Numbered from the stretch's first letter, positions 35,687 through 48,600 are shown. The stretch is 61,733 bases of DNA from Tetmemena sp. SeJ-2015 (GCA_027382625.1 JAJKFJ010022135.1:1-61733); one strand, 5' to 3'. Made by a program: numbers and translations. Notes: a model not told the origin generated them from the sequence alone.

Positions 35687-38600
35687 TCATAATTCTTTGA
35701 ATATTTAAACATGAAAATGGATTTAGTTGAAAATTGAAATATGATAATTCTATGAGCCTGGAAAACTTAAATCCTGACTATTGATTATCTAACTTTGCTC
35801 TAGATTTGAAAGCCTTTTGAATTGAATCTTCCTCAGTTTCTCCTTCAAACCGACTATAATATCCAGATCGAAGCATATAAATATTGATTAAAGACTTCTC
35901 TATTAATTCTGATAACTGGTATCAGCAGCAAATAAGTTTGCACTGCGGCTATGGTCGTGATCTTGGCTCTGATCATTGGCAAATAGATCATTTATTTGAT
36001 CAGGAGAATCGTGCAGATCTAAACTGTGCTATGGATTTCTACTACTCAAGTAGTTCTAAATGGCAGGCTGATTCTATTGCTGCTTGTAGAAAGGCTCCAC
36101 TTAAAGGAGCTAGTTGTTGATACCAAGTGGTTACCCTCTCTAACTCTACCTGCTAGATTTGTTTTGCTGCTGGTATTCAAACTCATTCAAGAAATTGTTT
36201 TAGCTCTAAGGATAGTCATCTATCTCCTCTTCTTCATAGTAAACTCACAAATAGAATATCAAGCAACAAACTATTACCACAGCAAGTTTACTAGTTTTGA
36301 TTGTTGTTATTGCTGCTGCTTTAATTCTGCAGTTCCTGGGAGTCTTACTGTCGGTATTGAATAGTATCTAGCAAAAATATTAAAATTAAATGGATGAATA
36401 ACGTTTTGGGACGAGATTTAACTAGGATTTGTGTTTTGATAGGCATTGATACCTTAGCTCTAATTCTTTTAGTGAAGAGTTACCTAATTCACTTATATTG
36501 GTAGGAAAAGCATTTTATAAATGTTTAGAATGAGATTTAAGGAACTCGCTGCTGTTTTCTTTGCTCATGGCTTTTCTTGGATCTTGGTCGAATTTATTGG
36601 GCCTGCTTTTATAAGCTGCTTACTACCCTTGCGGCTTCTTCTTCACTAAATTTACATTAAAATATAAATGACATTTCTTTAAATTTTAACTACCTTCATA
36701 TCAGTTGGCTCTTAATGAGTAGTGAGCTGTTGCTGAGAGAAAATAGAGACAGGTTGTCTCTAATTCTAAATGCTAATATTAAAATGAATGAATGTGAATG
36801 CTTTGGTTGCTATTAAAATTGAGCGGGTTGGTTGATGAGTTCATCATAGTAGAGGGCTGATTCTGCTATCTCGCAGACTTTAAAGTAGTAGTAATAATAA
36901 ATACTTGACTTGAGTTTATTCTAAGGAGGACTATACTGCTCAATATCCTTCAAGAAGCCTTAAGTGAACTTGTTGGTGCTGCTCATTTGCTAGCCCCTAG
37001 TTTAGAAATAAGATGGACCTGCTCTTTACATATGGGACTATCTCTGTCCTTAGAAGATATCATCCTTGGGAGGTGGAGATTCTACCAAGATGTTCAAGTT
37101 TGACCTTAGTTGTCCATTGCTATCGTCGAGCTCATCAAAATCGATGTTGGATTCATCATCTACATCTCCCACGCTAATTTGAGAGGTCAGATACTAGTCT
37201 CCTCTTATTGGATTCTTAGCTGACTCCTTTTGGTTTTAAGGATTTTAGGTTTAAGGTTTTTGTTTCTTAACGTCAACAATCTGAATCGTCTCAGTTATTA
37301 TAGTCTCCTCATGCAGTGGAGATGAAATAACGATGTAGGGAGCTTTGCTTGAGAGAGCAGATTAGTTGAGATCATCTCCCAAATTCTAGCCTCTTCTTGG
37401 ATCTTGCGGTGATAATCTCTGTTCTTCTTCATAATCTAGGGCACCTACATACTCGCCTCTGATTGGACTCTGTGGTTGTCGCATCACATTTGCAGTTTGA
37501 ATTCTTTCTTACCCAGGCTCCAAATGACTCACTGTTGGTATTTATCTACTTGCCGCTCTACTGCCAGCTCGACTACCAGCTCTGCTTGGAGAAGCAGCGT
37601 GGATGATATTCTCGTAAATATGCTTAATGCCTAAGAAGTTGCTACCCTCTTCGTTCCCTTTAGGCCCTGCTCTGCTACTGCTATTTCCTCTTTCATCCTC
37701 CATGCTTTGATTACTCTGTCTGATAAGTTTATTCTTCTCTAGTTTATTTAAGTAGATCTACTCAGCTTTCTCTTAGGTGCAGCGATTGTTAAGCATTATG
37801 TCTTCTATTATGTAATCTTGGGGAGTCTTTCTGAGATACCAGAGACGTCTTCGCTTCATCTCAGACAACAATCGACGATGCTCTTACTCCATAATCTCTT
37901 CTTAACTCATCTTTGGGGGAGACTTAACTATCTGCTCCTCCACAGCATGACTGATTCCCATATTTTTGTCTTCCTCAAGGCTCGTCACTCTCAATTCCAA
38001 AGGTCCAACTTGTTCCTTGTATACCATCTACACAGTGTCTTTTTGAAGGGCTTCAACAAGCTGATTTTCCAAAGTATCGAGATCATTGCAAATGTTCTCC
38101 TTAAAATTCTCTGCATCCTGTTTTTATTCTTCTACTTGCTTTGAAAGTTCTTCGGCATTTTATTCTAGAGCATCAAGTCTTTAATCTTGCTCAACCTCTT
38201 TATCCTTAAGCGCATTTACTTAATCTTATAAAGAGTTAGCATTTTCCATATGAGCTTGGTCGTTCTCTCCCAATATTTTTAATTAGTTGTCTACATCGCC
38301 CACAAAAGCATTCACTTGATCTGCTAAGTCCTAGATATTGGCTTGCTATTTCTCATCTAACTTCAGTAACTGATTAAATTAAAACTTGTATTGTAAGTAA
38401 AAAATGATCTTAAAGATTTGTAAGCTCTTACAAATTTTTTGCTTCTAGCTCTTCCAGACTTTGTTTCAACTCCCCTATCTCCAAATCCTTCTACTCCTAA
38501 AGCTAAATAAGCTGAGGTCTTAGCGAATCTAATTCATTTATCTAATTTTGAAGAACATCTACTGAAGGCTGGATTTATTCAAGTTGAGCCCTTAATTCAA

Positions 38601-41600
38601 CAACCTGCTCCTCTAATGTACTTTGCTTTTTTCTTCCTAGATCTAACCCAGCATTTACAAATTATGATCTTAAATCTAACTATCTTTAAGAGGGATGGAT
38701 TTACCTTTTGATTTTTCTTTTGGACCTTCATTATAACCTACTCATTTGCAGCTTAGAGAGCTTACTGTGACTACTTCAACTCTTCAATGTCTTTTTAGAT
38801 GCCACTTTTAATCTTATCAAGCAGGGATGGGTGGATCTCAGTTGTTGGTTCTGGCTTAGGAGTGTTATCTTTTTTGAGATAGAGCTACTTTAACTCTACT
38901 ATAACATAAAGAAATTGCAGTATCTTTACTCTTAAATATCTGCATTCTGCTGTTCCTCAGTTTCTTTAAGTTGTTAAGCTTCTTTAGATATTTGATCCTA
39001 GAGCTCCTGAATCCTTTTAAGAATGTCCTCACTGGTCTTATTATTCTTATTATCTAAGTATGAAATCTCCTCAACTGATTTCTATATTTCATCTGAATGA
39101 TTTGAAAGGATATCTTATTGCTTATCAGCCTTTTCTAAAACAGATTATATCTTGCTGTCCAAGTTTGAGATTTGCTCTTTAAACTCTAGCTAATCTTCTT
39201 CTCTTGTTTTCTAAAGATTTTCAATTGCAAGTTAATGCTTTTATGCTTAGTTCTAACTATCATCTTGCTATTGTGACAACTTAGGAATTTCCTGTTCAAG
39301 AGTCTTCACTCTCACATAAATATCCTTGATACTCTCCTAGTTTTCAGAAGAAAGAGTGTTCACATCATTAAGAGCTTGATTTAGGGAGTTCAAGTTCTCC
39401 TCCATTTAAGCAATTGCATTATCAAGGTCTGTCCCTAACTTTCTCTCCAGTCTCTAGTTATCCAAACTCATTAACTTGCTTTCCTACTCAAGTTTCTTGT
39501 TAGTGGCATCTAATTAAGCTTTTAGTTGCTCCAGTTAGAGCTCTAAGTTCTTTTAACTCTCATCCCTCTCATTCAGTTAATCATAAAGTGCTGAATTATG
39601 TGAGAATAGCTCCTATATTTACTTAGCTTATTTTTCCTGCTCTACTTCTTATTTAATCTTAAAGTTATTCACATTTTTCTCAACATTTTCTATCTTAGGC
39701 TGAATACTATTTAAAGCAGAGAGTTCCTACTCCAACTTTACAAGTCGAGGCTCCAAGAGGGAGGTGTCTTCTTTTAGAAGCTAACTTTGAAATATACAAA
39801 ACAAGAGACTTTTTAGATTACTTTGCAGCTCTGCTATAATTTGTTGCTTTAGGTCCTCCAGCTGATTATCTTGTCTCATTTAGTCTTCTTTTACAAATTT
39901 CTTGAAGGCGTCTGCAGCCTCTCTCAGTTACTCTATTTCCTAAGTCTTCTCCGAGTCAAAGATAAATTAAAATTAAGCAATTTGAAACTACTAAGTCTAC
40001 TTAGTTGATGTGCTTGTTTGCTGATTATATTTTCGAGTCACTTTCCTCTGCCAGTTGTATCAGAGCTCTATCCTACCGATTTTGATCTTCCTCAAATTCT
40101 AATTTAAGCTTATCTTCTAAAGATTTATCAATTATACAATTTGAGAATTTATTGTGCAGAACAAAGATTTGAGGTCTCTTTCCTGCTTGAGGATCTAATT
40201 TTAAACTTCATCTTCGAGCTCTTGCAGTCTTTTGCGAAGATCCATCATCACTGAAAGATTGTCTTACTGCCTGATAAGCTTTTCAAGATCTTAGAGCTTC
40301 TCCTAGTTTACATCTAATGCTAGCTTCTGATTCACTTCATCCAACTTCTTCTTCAGCATGTCCAAGTCATACTATAACAATCAAAGTTAATAGATTCAAA
40401 CTTATTGTCGATTATAATTATCATCAGAGTGATCTGAAAGTTTCTAATTAATCTTATTCTCTAAGTCATTAATCTAGGCTTATATTTCTTTTCTGGCTTT
40501 AGGTAGTTTCTCTTTCTCACTTTGAATTTCTTCCATTATCTCTTCCCTCACTAACTCAGTTCTCTCTTTGGCCTTTGCTACTTCCCTAAGTGCTTGATCT
40601 GCCTTCAGTCCCGCATCCTTAGCTTGTGACTCATTCACCCTCACTTTTGAATCTTGCTCTGACAGCTTTTCCTAGATTTAGTCCACCACCTACTCTTACT
40701 ATCTCTGACTAGCTTCTACTTCTCTGATTTTACCAGCAGCAGTTTTTATTTGCTGCTACTGCTCTTTTGTGGCAGATTCGACTGTGCATAGTCTCTGCTC
40801 CACATCATTAACGTCTCCTTCTAAATTATTGAGCCTCTGCCCTGCTTCCTAGCCCTGCCTCCTCTGCTCCTAAACACTATCTTGAATTCTCTTGTTGACT
40901 TCAGACTGCTGATCCACTTGCTTTGCCTGCTCTAAAGATAACTACTCAATTGCTTGCTACTGCTAGTCCAGTGCTTGCTCTACAACTTGGCCATGCTTAT
41001 TCAGAGAGTCTTCTACTTGAGAGGCTAAAGAGGAAAGGTCTTGCTCTACAACTTTCAAGTCTTCTTACAAAGCAAACTGCCTAGTATGTGGTTCTATCAT
41101 CGATGCGTTGATAGGTTCTGCTGTTTAAAAAAATGTTAAACTCTGAATACAAAGTTTGTTGGACGATTACTTCAGGTTACCTGCAAGCCAAATCTCTATA
41201 TAAGATATCAAATAAGTATTTCTCAATCCTTGAGTAGATAGTACTTACCTCTGTAAATCATCGATGTGCTCGCATATTTGTCTCTCAAAGCCTCACTGTT
41301 ACTCATAAAGCTAATTCTTCATGTCCATGAGTGCATGGCGAAGCTCCACATCTACAAATCGTTGTAACTCACCATTTATTGAATTCATCATCTGACCATA
41401 ATCAGCCTATTGCTAATGTTAAGGAGGGCGTGAGCTGTGGACTGGAGGTCTGCTCATAGCGTGATGCTATGGTTGCATTGACAACTGAAATTAATCATTC
41501 ACGGAAGGAGGCCTGAAGGAGGGATAAGATCCATTTTCAGAATTATGAGGAGGAAGTTGAGGCATTTGAAGTCTGCTTGTATTGCAAGTTGCATGATCCT

Positions 41601-41862
41601 TATTCGTTCTTAGCCCAATATAAACTCTGGTGAATAGATACATTAATGGTAACTTATTTATCCATAAGGTTTAATCAAGTCCGCCATGCTCTCCAAAGAT
41701 TTTAGAACTACTACTTGCTTAAGAAACGAAGGAGCCATTAAAAGCGACAGGTTAGGATGGAGGTTAAAGACTCCCATTTTCTCTACTTGAAGACCTAACT
41801 CTCAGAGGAGTGATATGAGTGACTCCACCGATTGCAGGTACTTGCTGTTGCTGTGTATTCAT
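35687..41862 (-). CDS. giant coiled-coil protein
   Basis: The start codon at 41862 reads MNTQQQQVPAIGGVTHITPL and is formed at an IES junction. The N-terminal 250 residues are P/S/Q-rich (RPPVHSSRPPQHQQQ). A helical linker follows (VDVELRHALMDMKNQLYEQQ), then a very long heptad-rich region from about 41.1 to 37.8 kb (QVEDSLNKHGQVVEQALDQ, RLNNLEGDVNDVEQRL, KAKERTELVREEIMEEI). The C-terminal part (37.7-35.7 kb) is Q, N, D and S-rich and ends with HFHVQIFKEL before TGA 35687. The product would be near 2,000 residues. Such architecture fits a cytoskeletal, basal-body or Golgi tether protein, but no specific family is recognisable. A 128-nt intron is at 41121-41248. Confidence 0.75.
41121..41248 (-). 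other. 128-nt GT-AG intron
   Basis: On the minus strand it begins GTAAGTAC and ends TTTAAACAG. Removal joins STSMIYR to AEPINASMIEPH in phase 1. Confidence 0.7.
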
Positions 41863-41923
41863 ATTTAAATCTTAAGATTTAATTTTCTCTCGTTAATTTC
41901 CACAATTATTATCCTACACAGTA
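41861..41923. other. IES at the start codon, pointer GATTTAAATAT
   Basis: On the plus strand ATATTTAAATC occurs at 41861-41871 and 41924-41934, an 11 bp perfect pointer. The A and T of the ATG belong to the pointer and the G to the downstream segment. The insert removed is 63 bp. Confidence 0.8.
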
Positions 41924-41934
41924 ATATTTAAATC

Positions 41935-42128
41935 CTCTCAAACTTATTGTGTGGATACTCCAATCACAACTTATTCTGTCATACTTGATCTCATCAAATT
42001 CCACAACTCTCTTCACTAAGGTCTTAAATTTGAATTGCTTGCCTGAGTGTACGTCATAGTGAGGATTAATTTAAAAATACAGCGTATATATATATAATAT
42101 TACATCCGTCATACACTTAAAAATCGCA
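41935..42128. promoter_or_regulatory. divergent intergenic region
   Basis: About 190 bp between the start of the minus-strand coiled-coil gene and the plus-strand REEP-like gene. It must hold both 5' regions. A (TA)n-like run occurs at about 42.09 kb. No defined promoter motif can be assigned. Confidence 0.35.
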
Positions 42129-42841
42129 ATGGACAAACTGCAAAACCTCTTACGTGTTTCTTAGAAGTACAGCGACAGTATCCCTCCCCTCAAATTGCTC
42201 TCTGAAAAGACAAAGGTAGAGCCCGCCTACATTCTCCTTGGAACAGTGGCGTTCACTACCCTCCTACTCTTATTACTGACTGGTATGCAAATCCCCACTC
42301 TGATTATAACACTTCTGTATCCCGGCTACCAATCCCTACTCTCAATTGATCGCAATAGAGATCAGAGTGACTGGCTGATTTACTGGGTGGAGTATGGCAT
42401 ATTCACTTTGCTGGAGGAACTCCTATCCTTCATCTTTGACTTGATCCCACTCTACGGTTTAGTAAGACTAGGTCTTTTCGTTTACCTGTTACACCCTAAG
42501 ACCCAAGGTGCTCTAGTAATCTACGAAATGGTTATCAGCCCCCTCTTCAAGCAAAACAGAGAGAGACTGCAGTAAGAAATTTAAAAATAAGTTTCCTCAA
42601 ACAATGAGCAAAAATAGACCACTGTAATAATAACTTCTATATATTTATATTTACTGACTCATACAGAGGGTTCTCAGCTTAATCCCAGAGGCAACCACAA
42701 AACAGCACCACTACTCCAATTGTTGAAGATACCTCTTCCCACGCTGACCCTTATGTACAGCCTAAAGCAAATGGCCAAAATGATGATCTCGTTCAAACAA
42801 TTAAAAAATATTTTAAGTGCTTAGAAAATATATCTCTATGA
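42129..42841 (+). CDS. REEP/Yop1 (TB2/DP1/HVA22) ER-shaping protein
   Basis: ATG 42129 gives MDKLQNLLRVSQKYSDSIPP, then a membrane hairpin (AYILLGTVAFTTLLLLLLTG) and the family block: LYPGYQSLLSI, WLIYWVEYGIFTLLEELLSF, PLYGLVRLGLFVYLLHPKTQ, GALVIYEMVISPLFKQN. The Y-P-x-Y-x-S and W-x-x-Y-W motifs are diagnostic of REEP5/Yop1, reticulon-like proteins that curve ER tubules. The apparent TAA end at 42573 is not a stop in this code. An ACAGAG-bounded insert separates a hydrophilic tail (IVEDTSSHADPYVQPKANG, IKKYFKCLENISL) that ends at TGA 42839-42841, for about 200 residues, normal for the family. Confidence 0.93.
42556..42662. other. IES, pointer ACAGAG
   Basis: ACAGAG is at 42556-42561 and 42663-42668. 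Removing 107 bp joins SPLFKQNR to GFSAQSQRQPQNSTTT, the hydrophilic REEP tail. Confidence 0.88.
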
Positions 42842-42880
42842 ATTATGTGGAATCCACATTATGAAACTGTTGTAAATAAA

Positions 42881-43603
42881 TTAAAGAAATGGGGGGGGGG
42901 ACGTAAGTGCACACCCCCCACTTTTTATGATCAAAATTTATGAAAAAACATCCATTGAGGTCAAAATCGTCTAAAAATGCCAAAAAATTTAGAATTTTTA
43001 GCTTTAAAAATTTCCATGAGGGTCAAAATTTATGATTTGAATATTTATGAAATAACCTTAAAATTATTTCCGAGCTCTGTTTTACTCATGAATATAAAGT
43101 CTTATGAAGACACTAGAGTTAATATACATTTTAAATTTATTCCCCCTTTTAGTTTTTTAAATGCGTTTTGGCTGTTTTATCAAAATTTTTGCAATCTTCT
43201 TGAAGTTTTTTTAGAGAAGAATCTTAAATTTAAAATATAAAGCCAAATCTCTATATCTGCAATTCATAAAATTACTCCTGCAAATCATTGATAAAATCTA
43301 TAACTTACTTTAGAGGATCTTAAAATTTATATTTTCAATTTTTAAGAAAAATCAAATAATTCATACCCCAAAAAAGTTCTCAAATAAATCAGCTATCAAA
43401 GGGATTTACTAATATAAAAATTCATTTAAAAAATAAATTAATAAAATAAAAAAATAGATTACCATAAAAAATGAAAATTCAAAAATTTCCCCTTGAAATT
43501 TTAAAAACCAGAAATTTAAAATTTTTTTCATTTTATTTTATTTTTTTGAAAATTATTCATTTATGGGATTTTTCCCAATTAGGGGGTGTGATTTAAAGAA
43601 ATG
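42881..43603. mobile_element. small TIR element with 11 bp flanking direct repeat
   Basis: TTAAAGAAATG flanks both sides (42881-42891 and 43593-43603), as a target duplication or pointer would. Inside, CACACCCCCC at about 42910 and its inverse GGGGGTGTG at 43582-43590 form short terminal inverted repeats. A G-run before the left end can pair with the C-run. The interior is AT-rich with repeated AAAATTTATGA-type motifs and no long coding frame. The left end resembles the sequence entering at about 61540. Confidence 0.6.
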
Positions 43604-43800
43604 ACATTTAGGTTGTCCAATAAAATAAATCGAGTTTCTTAATATTTTCTGTAACGTAAAAGTAAATGGAGTAGTATCTTAAATCAGAATTAAATCACTT
43701 AAATTTTTGATTAGATCCTAATAATTCTATATTAAGAATTATTTGTTTATTTAGTCTACAAAATTTGAGTTGATTGATGTAAACATCACCACTTAAGAAG

Positions 43801-44025
43801 ATGATGCCTATTCTCAGCAGTGAACAAGCACCCTCAGTTCCTATTCACGTGTTTCATAATCATCTCAAATATAATGACATAAAGAATACATTAAGCAGCT
43901 GCATTGGTCAAATTTCTCTGGCTCATTAGTTAACCACTTTATTGTGTACTTTATCTAAATTCTATACAGCAATCATTTTTAAGATTAACAGAGCTCAAAA
44001 AATGAAAAGAGGCAGCGTTCTATGA
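43801..44025 (+). CDS. small hypothetical ORF
   Basis: A 74-codon frame from ATG 43801 to TGA 44023, with TAG read as Gln (MMPILSSEQAPSVPIHVFHN...). Codon use looks coding-like, but there is no homology I recognise, and this length can occur by chance. It could also be a segment of another gene. Confidence 0.25.
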
Positions 44026-44110
44026 ATATAAAATAGGATGCGTGTGTGATGGTGTTGTTTCTATTTATAAATTAGTCAGTCTTTTATAAGTTTTCTCTTT
44101 CTCAAATAAC

Positions 44111-45440
44111 TCAGTAGCAAGTAAACAAGAGAATTGCTTTAAAGTATAATACTTGAATGTTGTATTAGGTTTATTTGATGAGGAGTCTAAGTTTTTCATA
44201 AGTGATCATTAGGAAAGCGTTGTAGAGCACTGTTTGGAATAGCTTAGCGTACACTCCTAGATAAAGTCCTCCCACTCCTTTCTCCTTCACGAGCCTAGTT
44301 ACGAATTTTAATAAGCTAACTTTATAATGTGATTGAATTAAACACAATCCTTTATAAAATGATAAACTTTTTGTTGGGACTTATCGACCTAGAGTTGAAC
44401 TCTGACTGTTAGAATTGGATAGGTGAATATGGTTGCTATTGTCTTTGCAATGCTGCTAATCAGCAGAAGCTGAAGAAAGTTGAGTGAGAGCTTTTTCTGG
44501 ATGAGCAGCTTTTTGAAATTTTCGTAAACTACGAAGTTGATGATGGGGTTGAGCACTAGAATCAGATTGGGCAGCACTCCCTTGTAAAAGGCCATTAGTC
44601 CCTCACTCGATAAATATCCTTTATCGTCTGCAAAAAACTCTTGTTGTCCTTGCTCGTGGCCATACGCGCATTTATCAGCCAGATTGGATTAGTAAGTGCT
44701 GAGTTAAGTGTCCCCGCTAGAGTTGTGATGACTGTAATGTCTAGGTCGGAGAGAGACTAGCGCTTGAGCACGAACTTGTAGAAATTCTTGAAGAAACGGT
44801 ACCAAAAGAAGTATATTCCATAAGAGAGCACTACTCCGATCAATCCAGAGGAAAGGCCTTTGTATAAACTCAGGAACCCCTCCTTTGCTAGCAGTTCCTT
44901 CAAGTACTTAATCTCTTTAAACCCTCCCTGATTTTACTTATCATCTTTGTTTTAGGCACTATCACTACTCGAGAATTAAGTGTCTTGATTTGCATTTGCA
45001 GTTTCGTCATGGTCCTCTTTGAAAATACTCTCTGGCTTTTTATTTTCCTCCTTCTACCTATCAATAACACATTAGTTGAGATCTTAAAATGATTGAGTTA
45101 AAATTTCACTTAGAACTTTTGATTCCACTTACAATGCTTGAAGTTTAGTTCTGAAATTTTCGAGAGGATAGAGGAAGAGTGATGCAAAGAAGCCGCCAGT
45201 CGCTCCAGAAAATGAGTCTATAAAAACTTCGAATATTTTGTCAAAGTTCTTGGCAGTTAATCCACCGCTCCCCCTTGGAATGGAGCTGTTTGTGCCTCCA
45301 TTATTATTTCCGCTCCCATCTTGTTATAATATTACATAAAGATAATCGCTATACTTTTGTTGAGCTGTAAGATTTGAGATGAGTTAGTTGAAGAGGATGT
45401 TCTAGGGATGCTAGTGCCTATTGGGAAATTAGTCGCTCAT
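44111..45440 (-). CDS. SLC25 carrier, peroxisomal PMP34/PMP47-like
   Basis: Three mitochondrial-carrier repeats are visible with their signatures: LYPLENFRTKLQ (repeat 1), NSALTNPIWLINARMATSKD (repeat 2) and IFTYPILTVRVQLQ (repeat 3). AFYKGVLPNLILVLNPIINF followed by VVYENFKKLL matches the peroxisomal branch (SLC25A17, yeast Ant1, PMP47), where NPxIxFxxYE is typical. These carriers exchange ATP or cofactors across the peroxisomal membrane. A hydrophilic, acidic loop of about 70 residues sits between helices 1 and 2, longer than usual. The start ATG 45440 gives MSDQFPNRHQ. An AAAGTT insert at 44318 is resolved. A 2-nt surplus near 44605 (between DIYR and EGLMAFYKG) is not. After the last helix (LRLLIK) the frame stays open to TGA 44111. 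Confidence 0.88.
44318..44364. other. IES, pointer AAAGTT (minus strand)
   Basis: AACTTT is at 44318-44323 and 44365-44370. Removing 47 bp joins QVDKSQQKV to SLLKFVTRLVKEKGVGGLY, restoring the third carrier repeat and removing a TGA. Confidence 0.93.
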
Positions 45441-45613
45441 TAAACGCCGTTGATGTAATCAATTTATAATCATTCGCAACACTATTCCTAAGTAACTTAA
45501 TCGCTTAATTTTTCAATAGCAGTCACACTTGAGTAGAAGTAAGATAAAAAAATTTAATAGATGGATTTGTGTAAACTCAAAAACAGTCTTACTCCAAATT
45601 TAATATTATATAA

Positions 45614-48600
45614 TCACATAAGGAAGCTTTCTGCAATGAGTGTCTTCTTACTTAGGTTTGAAGCTCCCATCCATTCTCTGAACATCTTTAGCAGCTTCTC
45701 GATAATATAGATTATGCCAATCAATAAATGATCATTAAGAAACTAGGAGTGTGCTTGAAATGATTTGTGAATGCTGATGATGCTGCTTCCTGAAGCGCGA
45801 TCGAAGACACTGAAGAACATTATGAAGATGATTATTATCTGGTAGTCCAAACTACAATAGAGGATTGAGGTAAAGCTTGGCCACTTTGCGAAGTAGTCGC
45901 GGACAAGATAAGGAGTCTCAAGTTGCTTCCTCTCTTCATCCTCTCTCTTTTTCGCTAGTTCTTGCTGCTGTATCGAAAGCTGAGGCTGTGCTGGTTAAGC
46001 CGGCTGTTGAGGATTCTGTTGGAATTTATGAGCTTCCTTTTGCTTCTTGAGCATGTTTTCGTATTAGTTCTGTTACTGAAGGCGCACCTTATCTGGGAGA
46101 GTCCTGAATAGTCTCTCCAGAGCACCTCTCGGCAAGATATAGTGAGTGTCCTCCATGTACACAGTTGCAATCTAAGAAACGATAATGAGATATGAATCTT
46201 CTTCTGAAGAGCCTGAGACAAGTGATGACGCTTGATTTCGTTCTCCTTGATGAGAGCTTCTCTTTCATTTTGGATGTTGACACTGAGATCCTTCTTGCTG
46301 GCTTTACCTTCCTTTTCGGTGATCTTGCTTTCAGCATCTCTGTTTGGGACGTTGGAATAAGCGCCGTTGCTCTAGTCATCCTACTGCTTTTGCATCTACT
46401 TCTTACTCTTTTCCTCCTTCTACTTCTCTTAGAGCACTCTCTCTTGCAGTTTAGTGATGCTGAGCCTCTGCTTATACACCATTTCAAAGTCTTGTCTAAT
46501 TGAAGCAGGCAGGTAGATTTCGTAGCTCTGCACTTGCCCGATGTCAAAGATGGATCCATTTGCTAACTATCTTTGCAGCCCTCTGCTTTGCTCTAACCCT
46601 TGTTGCTCAGAGTCTAACTTATGAATGCAAATATTTTTTGATAACTTGGCCTTGAGTTCGGCTAGAGTGAGATCTGACTGCTGCCATGGGGCTTTACCAT
46701 GAATGTAGTAACCGTGGAAGTTCTCATCCATGATGAGGATGGATATGTTGGAGACTGAACAGAGATCCATGAAGTCTTGGAATTTGAGAGAGGAGAAGTA
46801 GGAGTTGAGTGCCTCAACAAAGTACTATGCTGCCATAATGCAGAGGAAGATGAAGGCTGAGAGGAAGAACTTGAGAACGTAGTTCACTGGGATCAAGTAG
46901 TTGTCTGTCACGTTCATTATGAAATGAATGGGATATATTTTTCATGTCTGGGTCTGCCTCAGCCAAGTACTCCCACCCAAGGGCTTTGATGAAGAATGCA
47001 AACCAAATGAGGGTAGTCTCTGGCTTGATGTAACGATACTGAGTCTGTAATTCGTTGAACTCGTTAGCCAGGAAAATGCTGCGCCATACCACAGCGTTGT
47101 CTACGTTTGGATCTCCTCTCGTTAGCATGTGGTTGGGCTGTTCCCAATCGATGAAGAACACATCAACTGTAGACTGTTCAATCATTTATCCTTATTAGGA
47201 TTAGTGTTTCAGATTAGATATTATGAAATGATCTTCATGATGACTGCAAGTACTCTGAGTGCGAGAGTGATGCCAAAGACGATATCGAAGATCATGTAAG
47301 TACTGGACCAGTCGTCTACTGATGGGAGGAGGATATAAGCGTTGGCCTGTAGCTTGTAGGTCACAAACCAATAGAGAGAGGTGAAGAAGAGTACCCAAAA
47401 CATTATGCCACTCCATGTGTCGAACAGAAGGTAAGTTAGCTTCCATATGAAAGCCTTCATAAATTTGCCTGGTAGCAAAGAGGGACTATAATAAATTACG
47501 AATTTTGTTTGAGGGAGGGTTCTATTTGTAAAAGAAACGAGCCTTGACTATGATAATGGCTACTATCAAGATTTGCATGATAATGAACCCTATCAGAATA
47601 TAAAATGAAGATATAGTTTTATGAGCAAATTCAATTATGCTATTGTTGAATGCTTCTCCAGAACTTGGACATGTCTTGAAAGTAGTCCATAACAAAACGG
47701 ACGCCTGTGGTAGTATCTTCGTGGATGAGGTTAGTCGCCTTCTCCTTGTATGTTATCTCCAAGTATGGTCTGTAGATCTTCTCTTTGTTGTCAGAGTCTA
47801 GGGTGATCTTCATCTTAATGTCAGCAGCCCACCTCACAATTGAGGCAGTCTGATCAGGATAGCCACTCACCTGGTCGATCCCAGAGACAGTCATCAAATT
47901 ACTTACTTATAAGTTTCATTTTACTCAATCATAGATTATATAATTTCGTATTTTATCTAAGGATTATTGAGGTTCAAAGTGTCGTAGAGGAAGAACCTTC
48001 TCACAAACCTCCAAGTTAACTTCATATATACATATTTGTCAATTTTTAAGTGTCTCTAAAGCCAGACTCCTCATTTGGAAGGGCTTTTGATTTGTCCACA
48101 AAATTGGTAATGAGGATAGGAACGTCAACGAGGTTGCCCTAGGAGTCTTACAGGAACATGTCATAGAACACATTACAACAATAAATCAGAGAAGAAGATT
48201 AAGCGCTCTATTTATAGCCTCTGCTGGCTAGTTCTCAGGAGTAAGGACGAGGTCGTTTAGACTGAAGTCGCAAGCATTCTCACTCACAGCTCCGAACTTG
48301 AAAATGTTGAGCACATCGTCGTAGTTAAGAGGGCAAATGGATAACTAGCTCTTTAGCTACTGGAAACCCAAGAAGGTGCCGTTGATGTCGTATCTCGCCA
48401 AGAAGATCAATCATATTTATGATATGCTTTAATCAAGAAGAAAGTTAATGACTGTGATCGCCCTGCTTCTGAGGTGAAGGAGACAGTGAGGTCAACTTTG
48501 CCACTAGTTTTGACCAGCTAAGTGGGAGTTTAGGAGTAGTAAAGCCATGGCAGTCCCTCGATCCATCCATTATCACCATAGTAACTATTCACAACTGTGG

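Noticed and set aside
42195..42575. REEP-like protein starting at 42195 and ending at TAA 42573
   Set aside because: TAA is glutamine here, the frame opens at ATG 42129, and the hydrophilic tail continues after an ACAGAG insert to TGA 42839.
43370..43380. CCCCAAAA telomere-like motif
   Set aside because: A single short occurrence with no tandem array. No macronuclear telomere or telomere-bearing transposon end is present.
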